From: CAYMCO01 sp964388955
Lineage (GTDB): Bacteria; Chloroflexota; Anaerolineae; Anaerolineales; E44-bin32
Assembly: GCA_964388955.1 (NCBI GenBank)
Contig: CAYMCO010000046.1
Span: 1 to 31,354 of the forward strand
Length of the DNA: 31,354 nt
Direction of reading: 5' to 3'
Shown here: positions 31,316-31,354 of the stretch, piece by piece
Numbering within the stretch: position 1 is the first letter of the stretch
Layout: every line of letters starts with the position of its first letter
The notes under the pieces: model-generated
Database searches by the model: none
What the model was told of the DNA's origin: nothing
What the model saw: only the letters and a program-made list of their open reading frames with translations
Translations under genes and position numbers: made by a program

Positions 31316-31354
31316 TGAGTGGTGTAAATACGGGCTTGTGAAAGTGGCCATCGT

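Noticed and set aside
1..31354. tRNA genes, CRISPR arrays, insertion sequences
   Set aside because: I found no TPsiC-like GGTTCGAATCC arm, no regularly spaced direct repeats and no transposase; without a covariance scan, short RNAs cannot be fully excluded.

Overview
The window is a gene-dense (about 90% coding), GC-rich stretch of bacterial chromosome with short intergenic gaps and no mobile element, tRNA, rRNA or CRISPR array that I could find. It probably comes from a member of Chloroflexota (Anaerolineae-like). The reasons are an F420-type luciferase-like oxidoreductase, extracytoplasmic proteins with Pro/Thr/Ala-rich linkers, a thrombospondin type-3 repeat protein, a fused EcfA ATPase and a CoaBC variant with altered active-site motifs. 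This placement is inference from gene content, not a phylogenetic result.

Layout: (1) 1-3.8 kb, plus strand: panB-panE-panC-coaX, the pantothenate branch plus pantothenate kinase, preceded by a leader with competing hairpins. (2) 3.9-8.8 kb: an EamA exporter, a convergent M2/M3-like metallopeptidase, then coaBC overlapping a DUF72 gene. The window thus holds most of the route from ketoisovalerate to 4'-phosphopantetheine; panD, coaD and coaE are absent. (3) 8.8-11.9 kb, minus strand: a tight four-gene unit of thioesterase, F420-type oxidoreductase, M19 dipeptidase and a small membrane protein. (4) 12.4-18.0 kb: a cold-shock gene with a long leader, then csaA, lipA, a UroD-family protein and a large MrfA/YprA-like helicase, all on the minus strand. 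The helicase carries an HNH nuclease motif inserted in its C-terminal DUF1998 region. (5) 18.4-21.7 kb, plus strand: two paralogous zinc-ribbon membrane proteins and an Fpg/Nei glycosylase. (6) 21.7-22.9 kb, minus strand: an excisionase-type HTH protein and a membrane-anchored Ca-binding-repeat protein. (7) 23.1-26.1 kb, plus strand: histone-deacetylase-like enzyme, lipoprotein and HAD phosphatase, joined by GTGA overlaps. (8) 26.2-29.8 kb, minus strand: an ECF importer (fused A-A, an unusually large S, and T). (9) 30.1 kb to the edge, minus strand: an Era-like GTPase with a DUF697-type membrane tail.

The most interesting items are the HNH-containing MrfA-like helicase, the competing hairpins in front of panB, the CoaBC with both hallmark decarboxylase residues replaced, the lipoprotein that looks like a zincin that has lost its HExxH, the oversized ECF S component, and an Lrp/AsnC-like coding remnant upstream of lipA. 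GTG and TTG starts are common; several genes start by GTGA or ATGA overlap. Promoters here often look like extended -10 elements (TGn plus a TATAAT-like hexamer) without a good -35.
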